Assembly: GCF_031583575.1 (NCBI RefSeq)
Contig: NZ_CP134146.1
Location: 1 to 64,000, forward strand
Direction: 5' to 3'
From: Thalassotalea nanhaiensis
GTDB taxonomy: Bacteria; Pseudomonadota; Gammaproteobacteria; Enterobacterales; Alteromonadaceae
DNA length: 64,000 bases
Every line of letters starts with the position of its first letter. Positions within the stretch are counted from its first letter, which is position 1. The notes below the pieces were generated by a model. That model was given only the letters and a program-made list of their open reading frames with translations. It made no database searches and was not told where the DNA came from. A program made the position numbers and the translations under genes. Below are positions 13,972 through 25,272 of the stretch, piece after piece.

Positions 13972-15423
13972 ATGCAGTATCGTAATATAACCCGAATTCT
14001 GGGCATGTTGGTAATGATCTTAAGTTCCACCATGTTACCACCTGGCTTAGTTTCTCTTATTTATCGAGACGGTGGTGGTGTTGCTTTTATGACCGCATTT
14101 TTACTTTGTTTAAGTGCTGGTTTTTTTGCATGGTATCCAAATCGAGACCAAAAAGGTGATTTAAGAGCCCGAGAAGGGTTTCTTATCGTGGTTCTGTTCT
14201 GGACCGTTTTGGCCAGTTTCTCTTCCGTACCATTAATGCTTACCGAAACACCTAATTTATCGATTACCGATGCCTTTTTTGAATCATTCTCGGGTTTAAC
14301 CACAACAGGTGCTACGATATTAACTCAGATTGATGGCTTACCTCATGCGGTTTTATGGTATCGCCAACAACTGCAATGGTTAGGTGGTATGGGTATCATC
14401 GTATTAGCTGTTGCAGTCTTACCAATGCTGGGTGTTGGTGGAATGCAGTTGTATCGTGCTGAAACTCCTGGTCCAGTAAAAGATTCTAAAATGACCCCGC
14501 GGATAGCGGATACGGCCAAACATCTTTGGTATATATACTTATCATTAACGATTGCATGTGCGCTGTGTTATTGGCTTGCCGGAATGTCAGGTTTTGACGC
14601 CATATCGCATTCGTTTTCAACGATAGCCATTGGTGGGTTTTCAACTCATGATGCGTCGATGGGGTATTTTGATAGCACACTGATAAATATGATTTGTGTA
14701 TTCTTCTTGGTAATTGCTGGCGTTAATTTTGCTTTGCACTATACCGCGTGGGCTAGTAAAAGCTTTAGAACGTATTTGTTTGATCCTGAATTTAAAACCT
14801 TTATCTCTATTCAAATAGTACTGACACTTATTTGCTTTTTTGCCCTACTTATTTATGGGGTTGAAAGTAATTATGAGCAAGCCTTTGACGATGCTATTTT
14901 CCAAGCCGTTTCAATAAGCACTACCGCAGGTTTTGCTACAACTGACTTTTCTCTATGGCCGGCAATGCTGCCAATACTTCTTATCTTCGCCAGTTTTATC
15001 GGGGGCTGTGCAGGCAGTACCGGTGGTGGTATGAAAGTGATGCGAGTTGTGTTGTTATACCTACAAGGTATTCGAGAACTCAGTCGCTTAATTCATCCAA
15101 AAGCAATAATAACTATTAAGCTTGGTAACAAGGCGTTACCTGACAAAGTTGTTGATGCAATCTGGGGGTTCTTCTCCGCTTATGCAGCAATATTTATTAT
15201 CTGTATGGTGCTGTTAATGGCATCAGGAATTGATGAGATCAGTGCATTTACAGCAGTCGCTGCTTGTTTAAATAACCTTGGTCCAGGGCTAGGCGAAGTT
15301 GCTGCAAACTATTCCAGCATAAATGACTTTAGTAAATGGGTATTAATTATTGCGATGTTGTTTGGACGACTGGAAATATTTACCTTGTTAGTGCTATTCA
15401 TGCCAGCGTTTTGGAGAAATTAG
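13972..15423 (+). CDS. trkH: Trk potassium uptake system membrane protein TrkH
   Basis: TrkH is the K+-translocating inner-membrane subunit of the Trk system. The 483-residue product is strongly hydrophobic and has the four pore-loop glycine signatures: TTTGATI, IAIGGFST, STTAGFATT and NLGPGLG. The cytosolic partner TrkA is encoded immediately downstream on the opposite strand, so the system is complete here but convergently transcribed. Confidence 0.96.
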   Translation: MQYRNITRILGMLVMILSSTMLPPGLVSLIYRDGGGVAFMTAFLLCLSAGFFAWYPNRDQKGDLRAREGFLIVVLFWTVLASFSSVPLMLTETPNLSITDAFFESFSGLTTTGATILTQIDGLPHAVLWYRQQLQWLGGMGIIVLAVAVLPMLGVGGMQLYRAETPGPVKDSKMTPRIADTAKHLWYIYLSLTIACALCYWLAGMSGFDAISHSFSTIAIGGFSTHDASMGYFDSTLINMICVFFLVIAGVNFALHYTAWASKSFRTYLFDPEFKTFISIQIVLTLICFFALLIYGVESNYEQAFDDAIFQAVSISTTAGFATTDFSLWPAMLPILLIFASFIGGCAGSTGGGMKVMRVVLLYLQGIRELSRLIHPKAIITIKLGNKALPDKVVDAIWGFFSAYAAIFIICMVLLMASGIDEISAFTAVAACLNNLGPGLGEVAANYSSINDFSKWVLIIAMLFGRLEIFTLLVLFMPAFWRN

Positions 15424-15462
15424 CAATTTTTCTTGTCAACTTGTTGGCTTAGAAAAATGCGT

Positions 15463-15483
15463 ATCCCGTACTTGTTACGGGAT
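15463..15483. terminator. Hairpin between convergent trkH and trkA
   Basis: ATCCCGTA and TACGGGAT form a perfect 8-bp stem with loop CTTGT. There is no clear T run on either side, so it is a weak terminator or a member of the small palindrome family seen elsewhere in the window. Confidence 0.5.
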
Positions 15484-15491
15484 CTAAAGTG

Positions 15492-16874
15492 CTAAAAGAA
15501 TATCGCACTTACCGCAAATAACTTCTCTACTTGGTGAATATATTTTTTATCCACCAAGAATAAAATTACATGATCGTCAGACTTAATCACGGTAGTAGAA
15601 TGGGCTATCAAAACTTCATCACCTCTAACTATGGCACCAATAGTTGCACCAGGTGGTAATTTTATATCCTGAATTTCTCTACCTATCACTTTAGATGATT
15701 GTTCATCACCATGAGCTACTGTTTCAACCGCCTCAGCAGCACCGCGACGTAAGCTGTAGGCGTTAACGATACCACCGGTTCTAACGTGAGTTAATAACGC
15801 CGATATGGTCGCTTGTTGAGGAGATACGGCAATATCTAAATCAAGGATATTGCCATGAATAACATCGTGATATGCATTACGCTGAATTAATGCGATGGTT
15901 TTTTTGGCGCCACAACCTTTGGCCACCATTGACGACATTATATTGGCTTCATCATCGTTGGTAACAGCAATAAACACATCAACTTGGTCAATATGCTCTT
16001 CAACCAGCAATTCTTTGTCTGAAGAGTCACCAATAAACACCAAGGTGTTATTAAGCTCATTCGATAATTTTTCAGCGCGTTTGGGGTTGCGCTCAATAAT
16101 TTTTACTTGATAATTTTTCTCTAGAATTTTAGCTAAACCTGAGCCAATATGACCGCCGCCGGCAATCATAATGCTTTTATAAGGCGCTTCAAGCTTCTGT
16201 AGCTCACTCATCACTGCGCGAATATGTTTGGTCGCGGCAATGAAAAACACCTCGTCATCAGCTTCAATAACAGTTGTGCCAAGCGGCCTGATAGGTTTGC
16301 CTTTTCGGTAGATTGCTGCCACTCGCGTATCTACATTAGGAATATGTTCTCGTAATGCTGATAGGGCATGTCCAACTAATAATCCACCGTAATACGCACG
16401 GATACCAACTAAAGAGACTTTACCTCCGGCAAATTCACGAACTTGCAAAGCGCCAGGGTAGTCAATTAAACGGGCAATATCTTTGGTAACTAATTGCTCT
16501 GGGGCAATAACAAAATCAACGGGAATATCTTGATTATGAAAGAGCACTTTTTCATGTTTTAAAATTTGTTCTGAGCGGATTCGAGCGATTTTTGTGGGTG
16601 TACTAAATAATGAAAAGGCAATTTGACAAGCTAACATATTGGTAGCGTCATCGCTGGTTACGGCAATGAGCATATCAGCATCTTCAGCACCTGCTTTTGC
16701 TAATACGTCAGGGTGGCTGCCAAACCCTGTAACAACTTGTAGATCAAACTTATCTTGCAGCTCGTGCAGCTTATTAGTGTCAGTATCAACCAGAGTGATC
16801 TCGTGCTCACCCACCAAGTTTTCAGCGAGTGTTCCACCAACTTGTCCTGCACCTAAAATGATGATCTTTTTCAT
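15492..16874 (-). CDS. trkA: Trk system potassium transport protein TrkA
   Basis: TrkA is the peripheral NAD-binding regulator of TrkH. The 460-residue product contains two RCK modules, each with a Rossmann motif: [16 protein letters not shown] at the N-terminus and [17 protein letters not shown] near residue 230, each followed by a TrkA-C domain. It is the last gene of the minus-strand group def-fmt-rsmB-trkA, 91 bases after rsmB, as in E. coli. Confidence 0.97.
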   Translation of the reverse strand: MKKIIILGAGQVGGTLAENLVGEHEITLVDTDTNKLHELQDKFDLQVVTGFGSHPDVLAKAGAEDADMLIAVTSDDATNMLACQIAFSLFSTPTKIARIRSEQILKHEKVLFHNQDIPVDFVIAPEQLVTKDIARLIDYPGALQVREFAGGKVSLVGIRAYYGGLLVGHALSALREHIPNVDTRVAAIYRKGKPIRPLGTTVIEADDEVFFIAATKHIRAVMSELQKLEAPYKSIMIAGGGHIGSGLAKILEKNYQVKIIERNPKRAEKLSNELNNTLVFIGDSSDKELLVEEHIDQVDVFIAVTNDDEANIMSSMVAKGCGAKKTIALIQRNAYHDVIHGNILDLDIAVSPQQATISALLTHVRTGGIVNAYSLRRGAAEAVETVAHGDEQSSKVIGREIQDIKLPPGATIGAIVRGDEVLIAHSTTVIKSDDHVILFLVDKKYIHQVEKLFAVSAIFF

Positions 16875-16965
16875 TAATTTTTAACTACTTAATACTATTA
16901 TTGTTTTTATCTATCAACAGCAATTGAGTGATAATATATTCAAGTTTATTTCAGCTATGTTTAAC

Positions 16966-18261
16966 TTAGCACTTTTTACTGAGTTTGGCATAATAAAAGC
17001 CATCCATAGAATTATCACCAGGTAATATTTGCCAATCATCGCTATCTTCAGTTACGCCTAAAGGCTCCAATACTGCATCAGGAGTATCAGTGATAAACTG
17101 TTCTATTTGTTGGCAGTTTTCCTCAGGCAGTATTGAACAGGTGGCATAAATCATTGTACCTCCTGGTTTTAATAACGCCCAAATGGCGGTCAATATTTGC
17201 TTTTGTAATATCACCAGAGCATCAATATCGGCTGCACGCCTTAGCCATTTTATATCTGGGTTTTTTCTGATTACACCAGTGCCTGAACATGGGGCATCAA
17301 GTAAAATTCGATCAAATAATTCACCATCAAACCATTGCGTTGGATTTGCCGCATCTCCTGCAATAACCTTGGCATTTAAGCCTAAACGAGTCAGATTTTC
17401 ATTTACGCGAACGAGCCTCGGTTCTTCAACATCGATGGCGGTCATCGCTTTAAGGTTAGGCTCTAGCTCAAGGATATGACAAGTTTTACCACCCGGGGCT
17501 GCGCAGCAATCTAGAACATTATCACCAGCCTGGGTATTTAATAGTGGCGCTGCCATTTGTGCCGCACCATCTTGTACTGACACCCAGCCATCCTCAAAAT
17601 GAGGTAGTTTGGTAACATCTGTTGCTTGTTCTAACAAAATAGCCTGGCTTATCGGGGCAACTTGTTCAACAACTATGTCTTGTTCAGTTAACAAGTTAAG
17701 GTAATTTTCAACCGTTGTCTTTTGCTGATTAACTCTAAGCCACATTGGTGGTCTTTGCAGGTTCTGCTCGAGAATATGCTGCCAATTGTCCGGGTAACCG
17801 ATTTTAATTTTGTTGATAAACCAGCCTGGATGATTGTAACGAACAGGGTCGGGTAATTGTTCAATATTTTCTAGTTCAGGATCTCGTTGATAACTGCGTA
17901 ACACAGCATTAACCATACCTTTTAAATGGCGATTTTTTAAAATGGCTGTTGCAGCAACGGTTTCTGCTACGGCGGCGTGATCAGGTATGCGAGTAAATTT
18001 TATTTGATAAATACCCACCATCATTAAAAAGTGGAACACTCTTTGTTTGCCGGTTAATGGTTTTTTAACAAAGCGCCGTACATGTTGTTCAAGCTCTGGT
18101 AAATAGCGCAGCACGCCATAACAAAGCTCTTGCAGTAAGCCTTTATCTTTTCCCGACTCAATCAGTAATTGCTGCTTAGGTAACTCTTCAGACAGTGAGC
18201 GACCTTGATCTACAACACCGTAAAGACAACGGGCAGCAATGGCACGAACGTTTTTACTCAT
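16966..18261 (-). CDS. rsmB: 16S rRNA m5C967 methyltransferase RsmB
   Basis: RsmB (Sun/Fmu) methylates C967 of 16S rRNA with SAM. It has an N-terminal NusB-like RNA-binding domain and a C-terminal Rossmann methyltransferase with CCAAPGGKT (SAM site), [11 protein letters not shown] and [11 protein letters not shown] (the two catalytic cysteines). Two in-frame starts exist, at 18270 and 18261. The inner one overlaps the fmt stop in an ATGAGTAA arrangement and has a better spaced GGA, so it is preferred (431 residues). It is translationally coupled to fmt. Confidence 0.95.
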   Translation of the reverse strand: MSKNVRAIAARCLYGVVDQGRSLSEELPKQQLLIESGKDKGLLQELCYGVLRYLPELEQHVRRFVKKPLTGKQRVFHFLMMVGIYQIKFTRIPDHAAVAETVAATAILKNRHLKGMVNAVLRSYQRDPELENIEQLPDPVRYNHPGWFINKIKIGYPDNWQHILEQNLQRPPMWLRVNQQKTTVENYLNLLTEQDIVVEQVAPISQAILLEQATDVTKLPHFEDGWVSVQDGAAQMAAPLLNTQAGDNVLDCCAAPGGKTCHILELEPNLKAMTAIDVEEPRLVRVNENLTRLGLNAKVIAGDAANPTQWFDGELFDRILLDAPCSGTGVIRKNPDIKWLRRAADIDALVILQKQILTAIWALLKPGGTMIYATCSILPEENCQQIEQFITDTPDAVLEPLGVTEDSDDWQILPGDNSMDGFYYAKLSKKC

Positions 18262-19240
18262 TAGTTGCATCCATCGCAGTGCCGGTCACCAAATTGCCAA
18301 CCTTGAACCAATCGGCACGGCCATTGAGAATATCAGCTACAGCCAGAGCTTTTTTTCCTGGTAATTGTAAACTGGTTAATTTTAAACAACCTTGGCCAGT
18401 CGCTATGGTGATCCCTGCTTTATCAACATTAACAATTGTGCCTTCAGGCTTGTTTGACTGTTCAGTTAAAGGCTCTGCCTGCCACACTTTTATACGGTGT
18501 TCTTTGCCATTATCATTAAAGGTAATTTGAGCAAAAGGCCATGGTTGGTAAGCTCGAATTTTTCTATCTAAGATATCGGCGCTTAAGGACCAATCCAATT
18601 CGGCTTCATCTTTACTTAATTTTTCAGCGTAGTTTGCTAGGTTATTATCTTGCGGCTTGGCAATATGCGTACCTTGTGCCATTTGGCTCATGGTTTCTAA
18701 AAGTGCTTTAGGGCCTAACAAGGCAAGCTTTTCATAAAGTGTTGCACTGGTATCAACGTTGGTAATAGGGCAGCTAGCCTTTAATAACATAGCGCCAGTA
18801 TCTAAACCTTTATCCATTTGCATTATCGTAACGCCCGTTTCCCTATCACCCATTTCCAGGGAGCGTTGAATTGGAGCAGCACCACGCCAGCGCGGTAATA
18901 ATGAGCCATGTACATTCACACAACCAAACTTAGGCGTATCTAATACTATTTGCGGCAACAATAAGCCATACGCAACAACTACCATGACATCAGCGTTATA
19001 GTTTGCTAACACAAGTTGGTCAGCTTCGCTTTTAAAGTTCAGCGGCTGTTCCACTGGGATGTTGTGTTCAATAGCAAGTTGTTTAACGGCGCAAGCGGTG
19101 AGTTTTTTACCCCTACCTGCCGGTTTGTCTTGTGGGCAGTAAACTGCTTTCACATTATGTTCTGAATCAATTAACGCTTGTAAATGTTCAGCGGCAAAGT
19201 GTGGTGTGCCGGCAAAAATAATATCTAATGGTTTCGACAA
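18254..19240 (-). CDS. fmt: Methionyl-tRNA formyltransferase
   Basis: Fmt formylates initiator Met-tRNA using 10-formyl-THF. The 328-residue product starts with [14 protein letters not shown] and carries the formyl-donor and active-site stretch [19 protein letters not shown], then the C-terminal OB-like domain. It lies 9 bases after def and overlaps rsmB, the conserved def-fmt-rsmB order. Confidence 0.97.
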   Translation of the reverse strand: MSKPLDIIFAGTPHFAAEHLQALIDSEHNVKAVYCPQDKPAGRGKKLTACAVKQLAIEHNIPVEQPLNFKSEADQLVLANYNADVMVVVAYGLLLPQIVLDTPKFGCVNVHGSLLPRWRGAAPIQRSLEMGDRETGVTIMQMDKGLDTGAMLLKASCPITNVDTSATLYEKLALLGPKALLETMSQMAQGTHIAKPQDNNLANYAEKLSKDEAELDWSLSADILDRKIRAYQPWPFAQITFNDNGKEHRIKVWQAEPLTEQSNKPEGTIVNVDKAGITIATGQGCLKLTSLQLPGKKALAVADILNGRADWFKVGNLVTGTAMDATNE

Positions 19241-19249
19241 AGTAACTTC

Positions 19250-19762
19250 CTAAGCTTTCGCTTCTAAGCGAGCGGCTTTTTCTAATTTTGTTTTAATGCG
19301 TTGACGCTTTAATGGTGATAAATAGTCTATAAATAATACACCTTGCAAGTGATCAAGCTCATGCTGAATGCAAATAGCCAATAGTTCACTTGCCTGTAAC
19401 GAAAATTCTTTACCTTGAGCATCCAGCGCAGTTACCGTTACTTCAGTATTACGGTCAACTTTGGCGTAACTACCAGGAACAGATAAACATCCTTCCTCGT
19501 TCACCATTATGTCACCGCTTTTTTCAGTGATAACAGGGTTGATAAGCACTAACGGCTCTGACTTATCGTCAGAAACATCCATTACCACAATGCGTTGATG
19601 GATGTTCACTTGAGTGGCAGCAAGGCCGACACCATTTTCTTCATACATGGTTTCGAACATGTCTTCAGTAATTTTTCTTATGTCATCATTGACTTCGGTT
19701 ACTTCACTAGCAACCGTTCTTAAGCGTTCATCCGGAAAGCGTAATACATTTAAAATAGTCAT
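19250..19762 (-). CDS. def: Peptide deformylase
   Basis: Def removes the N-formyl group from new proteins. The 170-residue metalloenzyme shows the three canonical motifs [19 protein letters not shown] and QHELDHLQG, with Cys and two His as metal ligands and the catalytic Glu of HELDH. It is the first gene of def-fmt-rsmB-trkA and is divergent from the LysM gene. Confidence 0.97.
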   Translation of the reverse strand: MTILNVLRFPDERLRTVASEVTEVNDDIRKITEDMFETMYEENGVGLAATQVNIHQRIVVMDVSDDKSEPLVLINPVITEKSGDIMVNEEGCLSVPGSYAKVDRNTEVTVTALDAQGKEFSLQASELLAICIQHELDHLQGVLFIDYLSPLKRQRIKTKLEKAARLEAKA

Positions 19763-19911
19763 AATATTTGCAAAACAATTAGCGATAATTGATATAGAGT
19801 GTTATGTTTTAATTTTAGCCATTATTTTCTAGTAATAATAGGGCTTTATACTCAGCAAGTAGAATTATCTGTATACTGAGGTAGTAAATTGCTTGAAATG
19901 GACCAATCAGC

Positions 19912-21009
19912 ATGTATAAAAAAATACTAATAACAATATTTTGTCTGTTTACATCATTACTCGTTTTGGCAGACGAGCTACAAATTAAAGATGATGCACC
20001 GAAAACCTATGTAGTCAAAAAAGGCGATACATTATGGGATATTTCAGGCATTTTCTTAAATGAACCGTGGTTGTGGCCAAAGCTTTGGCGAATGAACCCA
20101 GAAATCAACAACCCTCATTTAATATATCCTGGTGATGAATTACGTCTAGTCTATGATGAAGACGGTCAGCCTATGCTCGTTAAGGGTAAGCCAGAATTAA
20201 AATGGTCGCCTAAAGGCAGAAAAACGTTAAAAGACAGTAATCCTATAACCATATTGCCACTTGAACATTTGGCGCCTTACTTAAATTATTCGACTGTGCT
20301 TAGCCAAGCAGAAATTGATTCATCACCTTATATTTTAGGCGGTGATGAAAAATATAAATCCAATATGGAAGGGGCTAGACTGTACATAAAAGGTGAATTA
20401 AAAGCCGGACAAAACTACGCGATATACCATAAAGGCGATGAAATATTAGATCCTGAAACCAAAGAGCATTTAGGTTATTACGCTATACTTGTTGGCACGG
20501 CAAAAGGAATTAGATCGGGCAGCATAGAAAATAAAGAACCTTCTACTGCATTTTTAGAGTCATCGAAGCGTGAAGTTAGAGCGGGAGATGTTGTTATTGC
20601 AGTTAATGAAGGCCAGCTTTTACCGTCTTTTTATGCAATGCAAACCGTTAAAGATAAAGAGCTGCAGGCAAGAATGATTAGTTCATATAACTTGGCTCGT
20701 GAATTTGGTAAGTTTGAAGTTGTATTAATTAACAAAGGTGCTAACCACCAATTACAGATGGGCGAGGTTTACGCCATTAACCGTCAAAGTCCAGATGTTA
20801 TTGAAACTGCCGATGGACCTGTTTATGAAGAAGATGCATCTTTCTGGTATCGTTTAACGCGCCCTAACGATAGTGACAAACGTATTAGTATGCCAATGGA
20901 AAATATTGGCCATTTAATGGTGTTTAAGGTTATGGAAAAAACCAGTTTCGCTATTGTGTTATCAACAACAAAAGCAGTTCGTATTGAAGATTATGTAAGC
21001 GCCCCTTAA
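19912..21009 (+). CDS. LysM peptidoglycan-binding domain protein
   Basis: This is a secreted, peptidoglycan-associated protein of unknown role. The 365-residue product has a signal peptide (about residues 1-20, ending LLVLA) and a LysM domain at about 32-82 (TYVVKKGDTLWDISGIFL...IYPGDELRLVY). The C-terminal 280 residues have no motif I recognise. LysM genes next to dprA are common in marine gammaproteobacteria. Whether this one has a role in competence or in the wall cannot be read from the sequence. Confidence 0.88.
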   Translation: MYKKILITIFCLFTSLLVLADELQIKDDAPKTYVVKKGDTLWDISGIFLNEPWLWPKLWRMNPEINNPHLIYPGDELRLVYDEDGQPMLVKGKPELKWSPKGRKTLKDSNPITILPLEHLAPYLNYSTVLSQAEIDSSPYILGGDEKYKSNMEGARLYIKGELKAGQNYAIYHKGDEILDPETKEHLGYYAILVGTAKGIRSGSIENKEPSTAFLESSKREVRAGDVVIAVNEGQLLPSFYAMQTVKDKELQARMISSYNLAREFGKFEVVLINKGANHQLQMGEVYAINRQSPDVIETADGPVYEEDASFWYRLTRPNDSDKRISMPMENIGHLMVFKVMEKTSFAIVLSTTKAVRIEDYVSAP

Positions 21010-21067
21010 TGAGGCAATAACAATAATACACACCTTGTTTTGAGGCATAATTCTTAAGGATGAGAAT

Positions 21068-22183
21068 ATGTCAGAACAAAGATCTAACGATCACTATTGG
21101 TTAGCGTGGAAGTTAATTCCTCGCTTAGCCAGTAATATCAAAATCAATCTACTCAATGAATTTGGCTTAGCCGATTTTTTTCAACTTTCAAAAAGTTCTC
21201 TAACCAGCTTGGGGTTAAACCAGACTCAGGTAAGTGCTGTATGTCAGCCAAATTGGTCGAAAATTAATGCGATTATCGCTTGCTGTCAGCAACATAAGAT
21301 AACAGTCATTGGTATTGACCATAATCATTATCCCAAACTGTTAAAACAAACCGAAAACCCACCAATACTGCTTTTTGGCCAAGGCAGGCTTAGCCTATTA
21401 AATCAAACGCAATTAGCGATAGTAGGTTCCCGCTCTGCCACACTTGGTGCTCGTGAACTCGCTAAAAAGTTTGCTTACCAGTTATCGTTAGAAGATATCG
21501 TTATTACTTCAGGTTTAGCGTTAGGAATAGACTCAGCTGCGCACCGAGGTGCATTACTCGCTGATAAACCGACGATTGCCGTTGTGGGCACAGGGTTAGA
21601 TCTTGTTTATCCAGCCCGTAATAAGCCATTAGCAAAAGAAATCCTAGCCGCTAATGGTGCTATTATCAGCGAATATTTACCTGGAACCAGGCCAAATCCA
21701 GGGTGTTTTCCAAAACGAAATAGAATTATTACTGGCATGAGTCTGGGGGTTTTTGTGGTTGAAGCACAACTCAAAAGTGGTTCATTGATTTCAGCAAGGA
21801 TGGCAATTGAGCAAAACCGTGAGGTTTTTGCTATGCCTGGGGCAATTAATAACCCGCAAAGTAAAGGTTGCCATAGTTTAATTAAACAAGGCGCAACTTT
21901 AGTCGATGAAGTAGAAGATATTATATTTTTGTTAGATCTTCCCACCACATCTGGTCTGTATAAAAGAGAGGCTGAAAAAGAACAAAAAAAATACCAAAAA
22001 AATGACCAACAAGACTTGTTTATCGATCCATTGTTGCGTAGTGTGGATTATGAAACTACTTCCGTAGACACGGTAGTTTCTCGGAGTCAACTTCCCACAG
22101 AGGAGGTCTTAACCCGATTGATGACGCTAGAGCTTAGAGGTCTGGTAACTGCGGTACCAGGAGGCTATATCAAATTGAACTAA
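21068..22183 (+). CDS. dprA: DNA processing protein DprA
   Basis: DprA (Smf) binds incoming single-stranded DNA during natural transformation and loads RecA. The 371-residue product has the Rossmann core with GSRSATLGA, SGLALGIDSAAHRGAL, GTGLDLVYPARN and FPKRNRIITGMS, and a C-terminal winged-helix-like domain. A good AAGGATGAG ribosome binding site precedes the ATG. It is followed by smg and yrdD. Confidence 0.96.
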   Translation: MSEQRSNDHYWLAWKLIPRLASNIKINLLNEFGLADFFQLSKSSLTSLGLNQTQVSAVCQPNWSKINAIIACCQQHKITVIGIDHNHYPKLLKQTENPPILLFGQGRLSLLNQTQLAIVGSRSATLGARELAKKFAYQLSLEDIVITSGLALGIDSAAHRGALLADKPTIAVVGTGLDLVYPARNKPLAKEILAANGAIISEYLPGTRPNPGCFPKRNRIITGMSLGVFVVEAQLKSGSLISARMAIEQNREVFAMPGAINNPQSKGCHSLIKQGATLVDEVEDIIFLLDLPTTSGLYKREAEKEQKKYQKNDQQDLFIDPLLRSVDYETTSVDTVVSRSQLPTEEVLTRLMTLELRGLVTAVPGGYIKLN

Positions 22184-22226
22184 AACAATAAATTGCATAT
22201 GTTCAATCACTTAAAAGGGGCTAGTT

Positions 22227-22700
22227 ATGTTCGATATTCTTATGTACCTTTTTGAAAACTATATCCACAGCGAAGCTGAGGTAATGGTAGATCATGATCT
22301 ACTGACAGATGAGTTAACCCGTGCGGGTTTCCATCAAGATGAGATCTATAAAGCTCTATCCTGGTTAGAAAAACTGGCTGCGCTACAAAATACAGAAACA
22401 TACCCATACCTTACCCGCAGACCGGGTACATCGGTACGCATTTATACGCCTGAAGAAACTCGCTTTCTAGACGTTGAATGTCGAGGATTCTTAATGTTTT
22501 TAGAACAAGTTAATGTACTTGATTTTACTACCCGTGAAATGGTTGTAGATCGAGTTATGGAGCTTGATACTAAAGACTTTTATATTGATGATTTAAAATG
22601 GGTAGTGTTAATGGTGTTGTTTAATGTGCCAGGTAAAGAATCAGCTTATTCACAGATGGAAGATTTAATCTTTGATGAATGTGAAGGCCCACTGCACTAA
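22227..22700 (+). CDS. smg: Smg family protein (DUF494)
   Basis: This is a 157-residue protein of the Smg/DUF494 family, highly acidic, beginning [13 protein letters not shown] as in E. coli Smg. Its biochemical role is unknown. The dprA-smg neighbourhood is conserved in gammaproteobacteria. A GGGGC-containing ribosome binding site lies upstream. Confidence 0.93.
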   Translation: MFDILMYLFENYIHSEAEVMVDHDLLTDELTRAGFHQDEIYKALSWLEKLAALQNTETYPYLTRRPGTSVRIYTPEETRFLDVECRGFLMFLEQVNVLDFTTREMVVDRVMELDTKDFYIDDLKWVVLMVLFNVPGKESAYSQMEDLIFDECEGPLH

Positions 22701-22775
22701 AAGCTAATGCCTGTTCAAATAAGCATTAATTAATTAACTATTTTTATGTCATAATAGCCCCTTAACGGAGTTATT

Positions 22776-23333
22776 ATGACTAAAGATAGAAAACCATTAT
22801 TTTCTCAACACGAACACGCTCTGGAAAAAGCCTACGAGGTATGTCCAGAATGTGGCAGTGAACTTGCCGTAAAAAACTCTAAAGCTGGCGCATTTCTTGG
22901 ATGTGTAAGCTACCCAACCTGTGCCTACACTCGTCCCGTTATCGAACAAGAAAAATTTGAAACGCAAATTTTAGTTGGTAGTCAATGCCCAGAATGTGCA
23001 AGTGAGTTAGCCGTTAAGCAAGGCCGTTATGGTTTATTTATTGGTTGTACCAACTTTCCCGAGTGCTCTCATATAGAACAAGAAGAAAGTGAAGTTTTTG
23101 AAGATGTGCATTGCCCAAAATGTAAAAAAGGGCATTTAGCTGAAAAACAAAGCCGTTATGGCAAAACCTTTTATGCCTGTGATAATTACCCAAAATGCAA
23201 GTTTGCTGTTAATCATCAACCAGTATCAGGTAGTTGCGAAAAATGTGGATTTGAACTTTTGTTATCTCGTACCATGGCTGCAGGCGATATTTTACAATGT
23301 GCAGATAAAAAATGTTCGCACATACATAAATAG
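22776..23333 (+). CDS. yrdD: YrdD-like topoisomerase C4 zinc-finger protein
   Basis: This is a 185-residue protein made of topoisomerase I-type C4 zinc ribbons without a catalytic domain. Three complete fingers are visible (CPECGSELAV...YPTC, CPECASELAV...FPEC, CPKCKKGHLA...YPKC), then a fourth, CEKCGF...C. Family members bind single-stranded DNA, and the cellular role is unclear. It sits in the conserved dprA-smg-yrdD order. Confidence 0.9.
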   Translation: MTKDRKPLFSQHEHALEKAYEVCPECGSELAVKNSKAGAFLGCVSYPTCAYTRPVIEQEKFETQILVGSQCPECASELAVKQGRYGLFIGCTNFPECSHIEQEESEVFEDVHCPKCKKGHLAEKQSRYGKTFYACDNYPKCKFAVNHQPVSGSCEKCGFELLLSRTMAAGDILQCADKKCSHIHK

Positions 23334-23370
23334 GTTTCAGCCAACAACCTCAAGGGTTAGTGTCTGAAAT

Positions 23371-23399
23371 AAAAAAGACGAGCTTTGCTCGTCTTTTTT
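23371..23399. terminator. Bidirectional terminator between yrdD and purK
   Basis: AAAAAAGACGAGC and GCTCGTCTTTTTT pair perfectly over 13 bp with loop TTT. The A and T runs on each side allow it to stop transcription from both convergent genes. Confidence 0.93.
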
Positions 23400-23400
23400 A

Positions 23401-24564
23401 TTAGTTGTTGCTAACTTTCTGCTTTAATTGCTGAGCAAAGTCAGCTAAATCAGGATAAGCGTGATCATCTAAAATACCCGCTAGCTGAATTAATTTATTC
23501 GCTAATTCAATGCTACTTTCAGCACATAGGTTGATGTGTCCCATTTTACGGCCAGCACGTTTTTCTTTTTCATACCAATGTATGGCAACACCAGGCATCG
23601 CGAGTACCGCTTCAGGCACTGAATCTTCACCTAAAATATTGACCATTGCTGTTGGACGAATTAACTCAGTATTACCAAGTGGCAATGCACAAATTGCACG
23701 CAAATGATTTTCAAACTGACAAGTATCAGCTCCTTGTTGAGTCCAGTGCCCAGAGTTGTGAACACGTGGAGCAATCTCATTCACCAATAATTCATCACCA
23801 ACTTGGAAAAACTCAATGGCTAGAATACCGACATAATCTAACGCTTGCGTTAATTTACTGAAGACTTCAAAGGCTTGTTGCTGTAATTCATCAGTAACCG
23901 GCAGTGCCAAAGAGACACTTAACACACCATTGGTATGGTGGTTTTCAGTAACAGGATAAACAGCAATCTCTCCTTTAGTATTACGAGCACCAACAATGGA
24001 AACTTCGCGATCAAATGGCACCATTTGTTCGGCAACAATAGCTTGCGGAACAGATGTGTTAGCTTGCTTAATAAAGTCTTCCATTTCAGCCCAAATTACT
24101 TCAGCCTGTTTCATTGACTTTAAGCGCCATTGACCTTTCCCATCGTAACCCTCTAGGGCGCTCTTGAAAATAATAGGTAAGGATAACTGGCTTAGTGCGA
24201 TTTTAAAATCATCGTAATTGGAAATGATTTTGTGTGTAGCATTGGCAACCTGACAAGATTCAAGCAAGTTCTTTTCAAGACGTCGGTCTCCACCAATTTT
24301 TATCGCTGTACTGCTTGGCAGCAATTTACCACTGGCTTGACATTTTTCAAGAACATCGTGAGCTAAGTGTTCAAATTCAGCAGTGATGACATCGGCATTG
24401 TTGATGCCATCTTCTAGATTGCCCAAGATATAATCGTTAGCAATAGGGTGTACTACTTTATTCGTTCTTGGATCAAATGCAGCAATATCAAGATTTAGTG
24501 GAGATCCTGCTAAATCCATCATACGCGCTAATTGACCAGCGCCAAGCACAAGTACCTTTGTCAT
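23401..24564 (-). CDS. purK: N5-carboxyaminoimidazole ribonucleotide synthase
   Basis: PurK uses ATP and bicarbonate to convert AIR to N5-CAIR in purine synthesis. The 387-residue ATP-grasp protein begins VLVLGAGQLARMM and shows the central KSALEGYDGKGQWR ATP-binding loop and EIAPRVHNSGHWT near the active site. It follows purE by 5 bases, forming a purEK operon. Confidence 0.96.
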   Translation of the reverse strand: MTKVLVLGAGQLARMMDLAGSPLNLDIAAFDPRTNKVVHPIANDYILGNLEDGINNADVITAEFEHLAHDVLEKCQASGKLLPSSTAIKIGGDRRLEKNLLESCQVANATHKIISNYDDFKIALSQLSLPIIFKSALEGYDGKGQWRLKSMKQAEVIWAEMEDFIKQANTSVPQAIVAEQMVPFDREVSIVGARNTKGEIAVYPVTENHHTNGVLSVSLALPVTDELQQQAFEVFSKLTQALDYVGILAIEFFQVGDELLVNEIAPRVHNSGHWTQQGADTCQFENHLRAICALPLGNTELIRPTAMVNILGEDSVPEAVLAMPGVAIHWYEKEKRAGRKMGHINLCAESSIELANKLIQLAGILDDHAYPDLADFAQQLKQKVSNN

Positions 24565-24569
24565 AACTT

Positions 24570-25055
24570 TTATTCTGCCGGGTTAGGATTATTCAAAATT
24601 GTTTCTGTTTGGGTTTTACGGAACGCGTCGATGTTAGCCATAATAGTTTCATCGTGAGTTCCTAAAATTTGAGCAGCTAATAAACCTGCATTTGCTGCAC
24701 CTGCAGCACCAATTGCAAGTGTACCTACAGCAATACCTTTAGGCATTTGCACGATAGATAATAAAGAATCTTGACCGCTTAAGGCCTTTGATTGCACAGG
24801 AACACCTAACACTGGCAAGCTTGTATAAGCTGCAGTCATACCTGGTAAGTGGGCTGCGCCACCAGCACCAGCAATAATTACTTTGATGCCGCGTTCTTTT
24901 GCTGACTCTGAGTATTCGCTCAATAAATGAGGCGTTCGGTGTGCTGAAACAACTTTGGTTTCATAAGGAACGTTTAATAAATCAAGCATTTCTGCCGCAT
25001 GTTGCATTGTTGGCCAATCTGATTTTGACCCCATAATGATACCTACAGTCATCAA
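24570..25055 (-). CDS. purE: N5-carboxyaminoimidazole ribonucleotide mutase
   Basis: PurE rearranges N5-CAIR to CAIR. The 161-residue product begins [14 protein letters not shown] and contains SAHRTP and [11 protein letters not shown], the family active-site motifs. The start may be either of two adjacent ATGs. It is the first gene of purEK. I see no convincing PurR box upstream. Confidence 0.96.
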   Translation of the reverse strand: MMTVGIIMGSKSDWPTMQHAAEMLDLLNVPYETKVVSAHRTPHLLSEYSESAKERGIKVIIAGAGGAAHLPGMTAAYTSLPVLGVPVQSKALSGQDSLLSIVQMPKGIAVGTLAIGAAGAANAGLLAAQILGTHDETIMANIDAFRKTQTETILNNPNPAE

Positions 25056-25272
25056 AGAATACCTTTTGGTTGTGTATAAGTGGGTAATAAGTGCCGACCC
25101 AACGGGTCAAAAAATAAGCGCGCATTATACCCTTGTTTAACTAAATCCCCAACTTTTCTCAGTGATTATATTTATTCTCAATTTATCGAGAATGCTAGAC
25201 TAAGGTAGAATTGTAAATTTACCGAGCCTAATGCATTATTTATATAACATAAATAAGTTATTCAGGTGAACC

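Noticed and set aside
25056-25272. PurR operator upstream of purE
   Set aside because: GCGCGCATTATAC-type strings do not match the PurR consensus well enough.
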